Below, piece after piece: positions 9,732-18,026 of a stretch of 64,000 nucleotides of DNA. The notes below the pieces were generated by a model. The model had not been told where the DNA came from. It ran no database searches and saw nothing but the letters and a program-made list of their open reading frames with translations. The position numbers were made by a program, and so were the translations under genes. This DNA comes from Bog-756 sp963704585 (GTDB taxonomy: Bacteria; Actinomycetota; Acidimicrobiia; Acidimicrobiales; RAAP-2): NCBI GenBank assembly GCA_963704585.1, contig OY969919.1, forward strand, positions 3,100,001-3,164,000, read 5' to 3'. Position 1 is the stretch's first letter. Every line of letters begins with the position of its first letter.

Positions 9732-10637
9732 ATGCCAGCCCGGCAGGACGCAGCCCGGCAGGAGCCGGCATCGGAGACGCCGTGGACGGACCGCCGGGTC
9801 ATCGCCTATGCGCACCAGGGCGGCGCGTGGGAGGGCCCGTCCTCCACGTTGCACGCGATCGCCGCCGCGCTCGACGCGGGCGCGACCGGCATCGAGCTCG
9901 ACGTCCACGCGAGCCGTGACGGCGTGCTCGTGGTCTGCCACGACGCGACCGTCGACCGCACGACGAACGGGCACGGGCGGATCGCGGAGCTCACCGCAGC
10001 CGAACTGCACGAGCTCGACAACGCCTACTGGTGGGCACCGGGGGCGGACGTGTCACCGGGGCTCGCCGACGACGCCTATCCGTACCGCGGCCGCGCCCCT
10101 GGCGACCGTCGGTTCGGGGTCGCGCTCCTCGAGGAGGTGCTCGGCACCTTCCCCGGTGTCCTGCTGAACCTCGACATCAAGGAGACGGCGCCCGCGGTGG
10201 CCCCGTACGAGGAGGCGCTCGCGACCATGCTCCGCCGCTTCGGCCGCGGCGACGACGTGATCGTGGCGTCCTTCCTCGACTCGGCGACCGACGCCTTCTC
10301 CGCGACCGCCCCCGAGTTCCCGACGTCGGCCGGGACTGCGGCGGTCGCCTCCTTCTACCAGGCGGTCCGCGCCGGCGAGGAGCCCCTGCCGATGCGCCAT
10401 GTGGCGCTGCAGGTGCCCGCGACCTTCGGGGAGGTGACCCTGGTCGACACGGCCTTCGTGGCGGCGGCGCACCGCTCCGGCCTCGCGGTCCACGTGTGGA
10501 CGATCGAGGAGGAGGTGGAGATGGAGCGGCTCTGCGGGCTCGGGGTCGACGGCATCATCACCGACCGGCCGACCGCCCTGGTCGAGGTGGTCGGTCGGCT
10601 CGGCTGCGCGTGGAGCCCGCCGGCGCGTGGACGGTGA
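9732..10637 (+). CDS. Glycerophosphodiester phosphodiesterase
   Basis: A 301-residue GDPD TIM-barrel enzyme that hydrolyses glycerophosphodiesters to glycerol-3-phosphate and an alcohol. Recognisable family segments: AYAHQGGAWEGPSST (normally AHRGG..PENT; here HQGG), GIELDVHASRDGVLVVCHD, LNLDIKE and VWTIEE followed by GVDGIITDRP at the C-terminus. Metal-binding Glu/Asp (IELDV) and the catalytic HD are present. The HRG to HQG change at the first catalytic His-Arg pair is an oddity, since the Arg normally contacts phosphate. No signal peptide, so cytoplasmic. Promoter is the shared AGGCTACCGT element. Confidence 0.85.
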   Translation: MPARQDAARQEPASETPWTDRRVIAYAHQGGAWEGPSSTLHAIAAALDAGATGIELDVHASRDGVLVVCHDATVDRTTNGHGRIAELTAAELHELDNAYWWAPGADVSPGLADDAYPYRGRAPGDRRFGVALLEEVLGTFPGVLLNLDIKETAPAVAPYEEALATMLRRFGRGDDVIVASFLDSATDAFSATAPEFPTSAGTAAVASFYQAVRAGEEPLPMRHVALQVPATFGEVTLVDTAFVAAAHRSGLAVHVWTIEEEVEMERLCGLGVDGIITDRPTALVEVVGRLGCAWSPPARGR

Positions 10638-10681
10638 GCGAACGGGGCCCGTGACGGTCCCGCCGGTACGGAACGGTCACA

Positions 10682-10701
10682 CCCGGCGGGGGGACGCCGG
10701 G
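10682..10701 (+). terminator. Hairpin between GDPD and bL37 genes
   Basis: CCCGGCG and CGCCGGG form a 7-bp perfect stem around a 6-base loop in the 106-base gap between two convergent genes. No T-tract follows, as is common in high-GC actinobacteria, so it is a candidate terminator only. Confidence 0.4.
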
Positions 10702-10743
10702 CTTCGGCGAGGGGGCGACGGGTGTCCGGCCCCTCCGGCAGGT

Positions 10744-10827
10744 TCAGCCCCGGCCGCAGTTCGGCTTCTTGCCGTGGTTGGCCTTCTTCTTCGTGCGCAG
10801 CTTGCGCTTGGTGGTTCGCTTCGACAC
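10744..10827 (-). CDS. Ribosomal micro-protein bL37 homologue
   Basis: A 27-residue, strongly basic protein that starts MSKRTTKRKLRTKKK and ends ANHGKKPNCGRG. The KANHGKxPN core matches bL37, the small 50S-subunit protein seen in mycobacterial ribosome structures (24 residues there). The GTG at 10827 follows a TACCAT -10 box by 9 bases, as in other leaderless genes here. The reading frame is flanked by non-coding DNA on both sides and its 27 codons include 12 Lys/Arg, which argues against chance. It would be missed by length-filtered gene callers. Confidence 0.8.
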   Translation of the reverse strand: MSKRTTKRKLRTKKKANHGKKPNCGRG

Positions 10828-10836
10828 AGTCCGGAG

Positions 10837-10842
10837 ATGGTA
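10837..10842 (-). promoter_or_regulatory. -10 box of the bL37 gene
   Basis: TACCAT on the minus strand, 9 bases before the GTG start, giving a nearly leaderless transcript. Confidence 0.45.
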
Positions 10843-10919
10843 GTCGGCGCCGTGGACCGGCTGCGACCGCCCACGAAGTGCCCGGGTACGGACGGTGTCC
10901 GGCGCCGGTCGGGTCGTCG

Positions 10920-11249
10920 GTGACCTGGCTGCTCCGCGACGGCGACGTCCTCGCCGCCGCCGAGGTCGCCACCGGGTTCGCCGAGCGGTCGAAGGGACTG
11001 CTCGGCCGGAGCGACTTCGCGGGCGCCATGGTCCTCCCGCGCACCCGTTCGGTCCACACCTTCGGCATGCAGTTCGCGATCGACGTGGCGTTCTGCGACC
11101 GCGAGATGGTCGTCCTCGACGTGGTGACCCTCCGGCCCTGGCGGATGAGCGTGCCTCGACCGCGCGGCCGCACGGTGGTGGAAGCGCGGGCGGGCGCGTT
11201 CGAGCGATGGGGGCTCAGGGTGGGCGACTCGCTCGAGGTCCGCGGGTGA
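10920..11249 (+). CDS. DUF192 family protein
   Basis: A 109-residue DUF192 domain protein. Family landmarks: ATGFAERSKGLLGRSDF near residue 17, RSVHTFGMQFAIDVAFCD in the middle, and VEARAGAFERWGLRVGD at the end. Many DUF192 proteins carry a signal peptide; this one, started from the GTG at 10920, does not, so it would be cytoplasmic. Function unknown. Its stop overlaps the rsmI start as GTGA, indicating co-translation. Confidence 0.75.
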   Translation: MTWLLRDGDVLAAAEVATGFAERSKGLLGRSDFAGAMVLPRTRSVHTFGMQFAIDVAFCDREMVVLDVVTLRPWRMSVPRPRGRTVVEARAGAFERWGLRVGDSLEVRG

Positions 11250-12148
11250 CCGATCGCCGTGCGCAGGACGGAGCAGCGGAGGGGATGCTCGTCGTCGTGG
11301 GCACGCCGATCGGCAACCTCGGGGACCTCTCGCCCCGTGCGGTCGAGGCCCTGCGCGAAGCCGACGTGCTCTACTGCGAGGACACCCGCAGGACCCGCGG
11401 GCTCCTCACCCACGTGGGCGTGACCGGCGCGACGCTCCGCTCACTGCACGGGCACAACGAGGACGTGCGGGTCGACGAGGTGGTGCGCGCGGTGGAGGCG
11501 GGCCGGACCGTCGCCCTCGTGAGCGACGCGGGCATGCCTGCCGTCTCCGACCCCGGCGCCCGGGTCGTCGCCGCGGTCGTGGCGGCCGGCCTTCCCGTCA
11601 CGGCGGTGCCCGGTCCGTCCGCGGTGCTGACCGCGCTCGTGGTGAGCGGGCTTGCCACCGACCGCTTCTGCTTCGAGGGCTTCCTCCCGCGCTCGGGCGC
11701 CGCGCGCACCGCGCGGCTCGAGGCGCTCGCGGCCGAGCCGCGGACGGCCGTGCTCTTCGAGGCACCGCCACGGGTTGCCGCGACCCTGCGCGACCTCGCC
11801 GCCCGATGCGGGGACGACCGGCTGGTCGCGGTCGTCCGCGAGCTCACGAAGGTCCACGAGGAGGTGCGTCGCGGCACCCTCGGCGAGGTCGCCGCCTGGG
11901 CCGCCGGGCACGCGCCGCGCGGCGAGATCGTCCTGGTGCTCGCGGGCACCGGGTCCGAGCCGGCGCCGGTCGACGACCGCGAGATCGGCGCCGCGCTCGA
12001 CGCGCGGGAAGTGGACGGCGGGCGGACCCGCGAGGTCGTCGACGACGTCGCGGCCGACCTCGGCGTGCCGCGCCGTCGCGTCTACCGGCTGGCCCTCGCG
12101 CGCCGGCAGGCGTCGGGCGGCGGGGTCGATCCCGCCGCACCGGAATGA
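11246..12148 (+). CDS. rsmI: 16S rRNA (cytidine1402-2'-O)-methyltransferase
   Basis: About 300 residues. RsmI 2'-O-methylates C1402 in the 16S rRNA decoding centre. The tetrapyrrole-methylase fold signature is clear: LVVVGTPIGNLGDLSPRA at the N-terminus, YCEDTRRTRGLL, SDAGMPAVSDPGARVV, VPGPSAVLTALVVSGL, FEGFLPR and VLFEAPPR in order. The C-terminal RRRVYRLAL helix is also typical. The GTG at 11246 overlaps the DUF192 stop; an ATG 13 codons later (11285) is also possible and would give the more common length. Placed before metG as in many actinobacteria. Confidence 0.93.
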   Translation: MTDRRAQDGAAEGMLVVVGTPIGNLGDLSPRAVEALREADVLYCEDTRRTRGLLTHVGVTGATLRSLHGHNEDVRVDEVVRAVEAGRTVALVSDAGMPAVSDPGARVVAAVVAAGLPVTAVPGPSAVLTALVVSGLATDRFCFEGFLPRSGAARTARLEALAAEPRTAVLFEAPPRVAATLRDLAARCGDDRLVAVVRELTKVHEEVRRGTLGEVAAWAAGHAPRGEIVLVLAGTGSEPAPVDDREIGAALDAREVDGGRTREVVDDVAADLGVPRRRVYRLALARRQASGGGVDPAAPE

Positions 12149-12197
12149 GGAGGAGCGCCGCGGCGTTGGCACGCGGGCAGCCGAGAAGGGAGCCGAC

Positions 12198-12740
12198 ATG
12201 TTCGGACGCAGCCAGCTTGACCACACCCAGGCACCGGGCATCGCCCCCGACGACGTACCCGAGGGGCTCGACCGGGCGGCCTTCGCCGCAGGGTGCTTCT
12301 GGGGGGTCGAGGAGTTCTTCCGGGCCGTGCCGGGCGTCGTCGACGCGATCTCCGGGTACGAGGGTGGCACGGAGACGGCGCCGACCTACGAGCAGGTGTG
12401 CTCGGGGAGGACCGGTCACGCCGAGGCGGTCCTCGTCACGTTCGACCCGTCGCGGGTCACCTTCGAGCAGCTGCTCGAGGAGTTCTGGCGCCACCACGAC
12501 CCGACCACCCTCAACCGGCAGGGTCCCGACCACGGGACGCAGTACCGCTCCGCGGTCTTCGTGCGCGACGAGGCGCAGGCGCGGGCGGCGCGGGCCTCAC
12601 TCGAGCAGTACCAGGCGAGGTTCGGCCGGCCCATCGTGACCGAGGTCACTCCGGCGTCGACGTTCTGGCCTGCCGAGGAGTACCACCAGCGGTACGCGGA
12701 GCGCACCGGGCGTGGCGGGTGCCACGTGGCCAACTGGTGA
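12198..12740 (+). CDS. msrA: Peptide-methionine (S)-S-oxide reductase
   Basis: A 180-residue MsrA repairing methionine-S-sulfoxide in proteins. The catalytic motif GCFWGVEEFF, with the nucleophilic Cys, lies near residue 35. GYEGGTETAPTYEQVCSGRTGHAEAV-type sequence follows (quoted here as GYEGG and TGHAEAV), and HHDPTTLNRQGPDHGTQYRS is the family's second conserved block. The C-terminal GGCHVANW holds a likely resolving Cys. AGAAGGGAG about 7 bases before the ATG is a good ribosome site. A strong hairpin follows the stop. Confidence 0.93.
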   Translation: MFGRSQLDHTQAPGIAPDDVPEGLDRAAFAAGCFWGVEEFFRAVPGVVDAISGYEGGTETAPTYEQVCSGRTGHAEAVLVTFDPSRVTFEQLLEEFWRHHDPTTLNRQGPDHGTQYRSAVFVRDEAQARAARASLEQYQARFGRPIVTEVTPASTFWPAEEYHQRYAERTGRGGCHVANW

Positions 12741-12778
12741 GCGACCCCGCGCGCTGAGGTCGCGCGCGAAGGGGTCGC
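12741..12778 (+). terminator. Hairpin terminator candidate after msrA
   Basis: GCGACCCC (12741-12748) pairs with GGGGTCGC (12771-12778), with an inner GCGCGC/GCGCGC stem. It starts directly after the msrA stop and ends 40 bases before the metG -10 region, so it separates the two transcription units. No T-tract. Confidence 0.55.
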
Positions 12779-12819
12779 GCCGGGCGGCGCAGGTGAGCGG
12801 GCGGACCTGGTGGGATCGG

Positions 12820-12825
12820 TACGCT
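12820..12825 (+). promoter_or_regulatory. -10 box of metG
   Basis: TACGCT, 9 bases before the GTG start at 12835; a nested TACCGG at 12825 is an alternative. Confidence 0.4.
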
Positions 12826-12834
12826 ACCGGGGCA

Positions 12835-14345
12835 GTGCCGCGCTTCTACGTGACCACCCCCATCTACTACGTGAAGGACGCGCCCCACGTCGGGCACGCC
12901 TACACGACGGTCAACGCCGACGCCCTCGCCCGGTGGCACCGGCTGGCCGGCGACGAGGTCTACTTCCTGACCGGCACCGACGAGCACGGGCAGAAGGTCG
13001 CCCGTGCCGCCGCCGAGCAGGGCATGACCCCGACCGAGTGGACCGACCGCCTCGCACCCCGCTTCGTCGACGCCTGGGCCGACCTCGACATCTCCAACGA
13101 CGACTTCATCCGCACCACCGAGGACCGCCACCGGATCGCCGTCCAGCACTTCCTCGGCCGCATCCACGACAACGGCTTCATCTATCCCGACACCTACCGC
13201 GGCCTCTACTGCGTCTCCTGCGAGCAGTACTACCTCGAGGACGAGCTGGTCGACGGCGGTCTCTGCCCGGTCCACCGGCTCCCGGTCGAGCACCTCGAGG
13301 AGGAGAACTACTTCTTCAGGCTCTCCGCCTTCGAGCAGCCGCTCGTCGAGTGGTACGAGGCCAACCCCCGTGCGGTCGTGCCCGAGTCGAAGCGGAACGA
13401 GGCGCTCAGCTTCATCAAGGGCGGCCTGCGCGACATCTCGATCACCCGCACGTCGATCGACTGGGGCGTCCCGGTCCCCTGGGACGAGGGCCACGTCTTC
13501 TACGTCTGGTACGACGCGCTCGTCAACTACCTCACCGCCATCGGCTACGGGCTCGACGAGTCCCGCTTCGACGCCTGGTGGCCGTCGGTCCACCACCTCA
13601 TCGGCAAGGAGATCATCCGGTTCCACTGCGTCTGGTGGCCCGCGATGTGCATGGCCGCGGGCATCGATCCGCCCGCACACGTGCAGGTGCACGGCTGGCT
13701 CCTCCTCGGCGGGGAGAAGATGTCCAACTCGAGCGTGAACCAGATCACGCCGGGTGAGCTCACCGCCGAGTACGGGGTGGACCCCGTCCGCTACCACCTG
13801 CTCCGCGACATCCCGTTCGGCAGCGACGGCGAGTTCTCGGCGGAGGGCATCGAGAGCCGGTACAACGCGGACCTCGCCAACAACCTCGGGAACCTGGTCT
13901 CCCGCGTCGCCACGGTGGTGGGGTCGAAGTGCGGGGGCACCGGCCCCGCACCCGACCCGCGCGAGCCGCCTCGGCGGCGTGGCGGCCGAGGTGGTCGCCG
14001 ACGCGTCCGCCGGCTGGGAGGCGGGCCAGCCCAACCTCGGCCTCGAGGCGACCTGGCGCCTCATCCGCGAGACGAACGCTGGAGCTCGAGGCCGCCGAGC
14101 CGTGGAAGGCCGAGCCGGGGCAGGCGGTCGACGCGGTACTCGGGAGCGCGCTCGAGGTCCTCCGCATCGTCGCGGTCCTGATCGTCCCGGCGATGCCCGC
14201 GACCGCGCGCGAGATCTGGCGCCGGATCGGGCTCGAGGGGGACCCCGCCGACGAGCGGCTGCCCGGCGCAGCCGACTGGGGCGACTACCCGGGGGGCCTC
14301 GCGGTCGTGAAGGGCGCGCCCCTCTTCCCGAGACGGAAGGGATAG
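12835..14345 (+). CDS. metG: Methionyl-tRNA synthetase (two frameshifts in this sequence)
   Basis: Class I synthetase charging tRNA-Met. The protein begins VPRFYVTTPIYYVKDAPHVG with the HIGH motif as HVGH, then FLTGTDEHGQK and a catalytic-loop motif read as KMSNS instead of KMSKS (near 13720-13735). The frame changes near 13957-13963 and again near 14078, each fitting one extra base; between the breaks the frame reads ASRLGGVAAEVVADASAGW, and after them EAAEPWKAEPG, the anticodon-domain hallmark. The total of 1511 bases fits a protein of about 502 residues, normal for this type without the C-terminal dimer domain. As an essential gene, it is unlikely to be broken in the living cell. Confidence 0.88.
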
Positions 14346-14351
14346 CGCCCG

Positions 14352-15221
14352 GTGGCGCACGAGGCGGTCCTCGAGTGGTTCGACTCGCACTGCCACCTGC
14401 AGGACGAGTTCGCAGAGGCCGGCGGCGCGGCGGCCACCGAGCCGCACGCGAGCCGGCTCGCCGCGACCGTCGCCCGCGCCGCCGAGTCCGGGGTCACCCG
14501 CGTCGTCTGCGTGGGCACCACGGCGGCGACCTCGGCCGAGGCCGTCGCGCTGGTGCGTGCCATGCGTGAACCTGGCTCCGCCGCGGTCGGCGAAGGCGTC
14601 CGGCTCTGGGCGACGATCGGCCTCCACCCCCACGACGCGAGCGCCGGGGTCGACTCGCTCGCCGCGCTGCTCGCCGCAGAGGTCGACGGGACGGACGCGG
14701 GCGGGGACGATCGGGTCGTCGTCGCGATCGGGGAGTGCGGCCTCGACTACCACTACGACCACTCGCCCCGTCCGGCCCAGCGCGAGGCGTTCGCCGCCCA
14801 GATCGAGCTCGCCACGGCGCACGACCTCACCCTGGTCGTCCACACCCGCGAGGCGTGGGACGACACCGTCGACATCCTGGCGGCCGCCGGCGTGCCCGAG
14901 CGCACGATCGTCCACTGCTTCACCGGCGGTCCCGAGGAGGCCAGACGCTGCCTCGACCTCGGCGCCTCGCTCTCGTTCAGCGGCGTGGTCACCTTCAAGA
15001 ACGCGGCAGACGTGCGAGAGGCTGCCGTCCTCTGCCCACTCGACCGTCTCCTCGTCGAGACGGACGCGCCGTTCCTCGCGCCGGTCCCGCACCGCGGGAC
15101 GGCCAACGAGCCGTCGAGGACGCCGCTCGTCGGCGCCGCGATCGCCCAGTGCCGCGAGGTCGAGACGGCCGTCGTGGCCTCCGCGTCCACGGCGAACGCC
15201 CGCGCGCTCTTCGCCTGCTGA
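14352..15221 (+). CDS. tatD: TatD-family metal-dependent deoxyribonuclease
   Basis: A 289-residue amidohydrolase-fold nuclease. The metal site FDSHCHLQDEF is at residue 10, IGECGLDYHYDHSP in the middle, VVHTREAWDDT and IVHCFTGG later, and VETDAPFLAP near the end, all in canonical TatD order. The GTG start is 6 bases after the metG stop, so the two are co-transcribed, as in mycobacteria. The N-terminal region holds an Ala/Gly-rich insert (residues 20-40) not typical of the family. Confidence 0.92.
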   Translation: MAHEAVLEWFDSHCHLQDEFAEAGGAAATEPHASRLAATVARAAESGVTRVVCVGTTAATSAEAVALVRAMREPGSAAVGEGVRLWATIGLHPHDASAGVDSLAALLAAEVDGTDAGGDDRVVVAIGECGLDYHYDHSPRPAQREAFAAQIELATAHDLTLVVHTREAWDDTVDILAAAGVPERTIVHCFTGGPEEARRCLDLGASLSFSGVVTFKNAADVREAAVLCPLDRLLVETDAPFLAPVPHRGTANEPSRTPLVGAAIAQCREVETAVVASASTANARALFAC

Positions 15222-15259
15222 GCACGGTGCCGGGCGCGTCGGCGCAGAGGGGCCGGTGC

Positions 15260-15265
15260 TAGCCT
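15260..15265 (+). promoter_or_regulatory. -10 box upstream of the oxidoreductase gene
   Basis: TAGCCT, 35 bases before the GTG at 15301. Unlike many genes in this window the transcript would carry a leader, containing AAGGAGG at about 15290-15296. Confidence 0.4.
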
Positions 15266-15300
15266 CACGCCGCTCGGACCGACCGCCGGAAGGAGGGGGC

Positions 15301-16265
15301 GTGGCCGCTGAGGGCGACGACCGCGTGCCGGCCCCCGCCGAGGCGACGACGGTGCTGCCGATCCGGGTCGGGATCATCACGCCCGTGCTCACCCTCCTGC
15401 CCGGCATGCACGCCGGCTGGGAGGTCGACGCGGGCATCGAGGACGTGGCCCGCGTCGCCACGACCGCGGAGTCCCTCGGCTACTCGCACCTGACCTGCAG
15501 CGAGCACCTCGTGGTCCCGGTCGACGTCGCCGAAGCGCGCGGCAGCCGCTACTGGGACCCCCTCGCGACCTTCGGGTACCTGGCGGCGGTCACCTCGCGG
15601 ATCCGCCTCGCCACCAACGTGCTCGTGCTCGGCTACCACCACCCGCTCGAGATCGCCAAGCGCTACGGCACGCTCGACCAGGTCTGCGGCGGGCGGCTGG
15701 TCCTCGGGGTGGGTGTCGGCTCCCTCGAGGAGGAGTTCGACCTCCTCGGCGCTCCGTTCGCCGACCGGGGTGCGCGCGCCGACGACGCACTGCGCGCGCG
15801 CTGCGCGCCTCGCTCTCGACGCCACGGCCGTCGTACGACGGGCCCTACTACCGCTTCGCGGACGTGGTGCTCGACCCTTGTGCGCGCCAGGAGCGGGTGC
15901 CGCTCTGGATCGGCGGGCGCACCGCGCGCTCGCTGCGACGCGCGGTCGAGCTCGGAGACGGGTGGGTACCCTTCTCGCTCCGGGCGGCCGAGGTGGCCGA
16001 CCTCCTGGCGCGGGCGCGGGCCACGGAGGCCTGGGCGGCGCGGCAGCGGCCACTCGAGATCGTGCTCTGGAACGGTCGGCCGGTCGATCCGCTCGGCGAC
16101 CCGGACGGCGCGCGCAAGGCGGTCGGCCGGCTGCTCGACGCCGGGGCGACAGGCGTGCAGCTCGGCTTCGTGCACCACTCGCTCGACCACTACCTCGAGC
16201 AGCTCGCGGCCATGGCCGACCTGGTCCGGGCGCTGGACCCACCGCGGGTCGGGAGCGCGTCGTGA
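15301..16265 (+). CDS. LLM-class (luciferase-like) F420-dependent oxidoreductase (frameshifted here)
   Basis: TIM-barrel flavin/F420 oxidoreductase of the bacterial-luciferase superfamily. The N-terminal part reads RVGIITPVLTLLPG, then TAESLGYSHLTCSEHLVVPV and RIRLATNVLVLGYHHPLEIAK and GGRLVLGVGVGSLEEEFDLLG, all standard. At about 15792-15802, in a CGCGCGCG run, the frame slips by two extra or one missing base; the other frame continues ALRASLSTPRPSYDGPYY and VPLWIGGRTARSLRRAVELG to the TGA at 16265. An AAGGAGG ribosome site precedes the GTG. The stop overlaps the next start (GTGA). Substrate unknown; F420 is inferred from the actinobacterial setting. Confidence 0.82.
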
Positions 16266-16994
16266 ACCGGGTCGCCGCGGGGTTCTTCTCGCTCTCCCAC
16301 GCTTCGCCGTCCGGGGACGACCTCCCGTACCTCGAGTGGCACCAGCTCGACCACATGCCCGAGCAGTACGGGCTCCCGGGCATCGTCCTCGGCCAGCGCT
16401 GGGTCTCGACGACCCCCTGCCGGGCGGCGCGTGCGGTCGCGGTGGAGGAGTGGTCGCTCGTCGAGCACGTGGTCTGCTACCTGATGGGACGTCCGCTCGA
16501 CGAGACGGTCGACGAGTTCTACCGGCTCGGCCAGCACCTCGCCGAGGTCGGCCGGTTCTCGCACTCGCTCCCGAGCCAGTACGCGGCCCCGCTGGCGCTC
16601 CTCGAGGCGCACGCCGCGCCCCGGGTCCTCGTCTCGCCGGAGGTGGTGCCGTTCCGTCCCCACCGCGGGGTCTACCTCGTCGTCGAGGAGCCGGCCGCCG
16701 ACGAGCCGCAGGAGGCCTTCCTCCAGCGGATGCACGTCGAGGTGCTGCCGGCCCTCGTCGCGGTGCCGGGGGTGGCAGGTGCCTGGAGCTTCGCGACGAC
16801 GCCCGGGTTGCGCCGGTCCTTCACCAGCCCCGGCCGGTTCCGCATGACGCTCTGCTACCTCGACGCCGAGCCGGCCGAGGTCGGGTCGCGCCTCGGGCCG
16901 CTCGTGCGGGAGCAGTGGGGCGGGGCAGCCCTCCCGGCTCCTGCTCGCGGCGCCGTTCGAGTCCCTGGTCCGCTGGGAGTGGGACCGCTTCTGA
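16262..16994 (+). CDS. Two-domain dimeric alpha/beta-barrel (EthD-like) protein (frameshift near the end)
   Basis: About 243 residues. The N-terminal half has the EthD/DUF4286-like pattern YLEWHQLDHMPEQYGLPG followed by GIVLGQRWVS; the second half repeats it as MHVEVLPALVAVPGVAGAWS, so it looks like an internal duplication of a ferredoxin-like stress-response fold. The GTG start overlaps the oxidoreductase stop, indicating coupled translation and joint function. Near 16936-16938 one extra base shifts the frame; removing it gives LLLAAPFESLVRWEWDRF and a stop at 16994. Function unknown; a substrate or cofactor-handling partner of the upstream enzyme is plausible. Confidence 0.6.
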
Positions 16995-17095
16995 CCGCTC
17001 CCGGCCGCCCGAGCCCGCCCAGCTCCCGGGCCCGCTTGCCCGCCGGCCCGGCTCCCGCCTAGCCTTCGCCTGCGGCCGCGAGCGATTGCGGTCGT

Positions 17096-17941
17096 TTGCT
17101 TTTGGGCACCACTGTCGGAGGTGTCTTGCGTGATCGGCCGGTTCGGAGGAGCCGGCCCCGCCCGTCCTCCGGGACGGGCCTCCCTGCGGGGGCGCGCTCC
17201 GACGGAGCCACTCCTGCTGGGCGCACGAGGCCGTCCCACAAGGAGCGTGGAGTCCTGAGGACACAGAGGCGAAGCGGGCACCGGCCCGCCGCTGCGTTGG
17301 GGTTGTGCGGTGCCGTCCTGGTCCTGCCGCTCCTACTTATCCAGAACACCTCGGAGGCGTCGGTGCCGCCTGCCGGACGATCCCTCGACGCGAGTCCGAC
17401 GGCCCGTGCGGCCCAGACGACGGCCGCCCGTCCGCACCGGGCGAGCAGCAGCCCGGTCGCCACCGTCGGACCGGTGCGGCTCGTCGTGCAGACGGGGGAC
17501 GCCACCCCGAGCGCGACGAGCATCCCGACCGGCGGCCGTCCGGGTCCACGGCCGGCCAGCAGATCGGGCCCGACGATCGTCACCGCTCCCGCCCAGCTCG
17601 TCCGCCACGACGAACCGGTCGTGCCACCCCTCGACAGCACCGGGATCACCATCCCCACCACGACCACCACGACGACCTCCGAGGCCCCGACGCTCGTGGA
17701 CGGGGTCCACACCGCGGGCATCGTGACCTACTACGACCACGAGCCCGGCACCTGTGCGAGCCCGTGGCTCCCGTTCGGCACCGTCGTCGAGGTCACCAAT
17801 CCGGCCAACGACGAGTCCGTGACCTGCGTGGTCGACGACCGCGAGGCGGACACGGCCCGGTCGATCGATCTCGCCACGTCCACCTTCGCCGAGATCGCAC
17901 CGCTCTGGCAGGGCGTGATCGACGCCCGGCTCAGCTGGTAG
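17096..17941 (+). CDS. Secreted RlpA-like double-psi beta-barrel protein
   Basis: The C-terminal 75 residues form an RlpA-like barrel: GIVTYYDHEPGTCASPWLPF, GTVVEVTNP, VVDDREADTARSIDL and an ending WQGVIDARLSW, matching the LPFGT...VxN...DR...IDL pattern. Before it are a hydrophobic signal segment (AAALGLCGAVLVLPLLLI) and a long Pro/Thr-rich linker with a run of threonines, suggesting cell-wall export. The gene lies between tatD and rsmA, where mycobacteria have rpfB; no lysozyme-like Rpf domain is visible. The start is uncertain: TTG at 17096 is the longest, but AAGGAG at 17240-17245 is 9 bases from an in-frame CTG at 17255, which would place the signal peptide at the N-terminus. Confidence 0.65.
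   Translation: MLLGTTVGGVLRDRPVRRSRPRPSSGTGLPAGARSDGATPAGRTRPSHKERGVLRTQRRSGHRPAAALGLCGAVLVLPLLLIQNTSEASVPPAGRSLDASPTARAAQTTAARPHRASSSPVATVGPVRLVVQTGDATPSATSIPTGGRPGPRPASRSGPTIVTAPAQLVRHDEPVVPPLDSTGITIPTTTTTTTSEAPTLVDGVHTAGIVTYYDHEPGTCASPWLPFGTVVEVTNPANDESVTCVVDDREADTARSIDLATSTFAEIAPLWQGVIDARLSW
17136..17208 (+). promoter_or_regulatory. Run of four hairpins ahead of the RlpA-like gene
   Basis: Consecutive stems: GGCCGG/CCGGCC (17136-17157), CCCGTCC-TCCG-GGACGGG (17161-17178, a UNCG-type tetraloop), CCTCC/GGGGG (17179-17192) and GCTCC-GAC-GGAGC (17196-17208). They end about 30 bases before the AAGGAG site. A structured 5' leader is possible. I could not match it to the c-di-AMP riboswitch often found before rpf genes. 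Confidence 0.35.
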
Positions 17942-18014
17942 CGCCTCCGGCGCGTTCGCGACCGGATCGGCCCCTCCGACAGGCCCGACGGGCGGACGGA
18001 CCCGGCCGGGGTGG

Positions 18015-18020
18015 CACACT
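18015..18020 (+). promoter_or_regulatory. -10-like box of rsmA
   Basis: CACACT, 6 bases before the GTG at 18027. It departs from TANNNT in the first position but keeps the leaderless spacing. Confidence 0.35.
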
Positions 18021-18026
18021 GGCCAG

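Noticed and set aside
17096..17260. c-di-AMP (ydaO/yuaA) riboswitch before the RlpA-like gene
   Set aside because: Hairpins are present, but the conserved GGGGTGAA-type and GACAG-type core segments could not be found.
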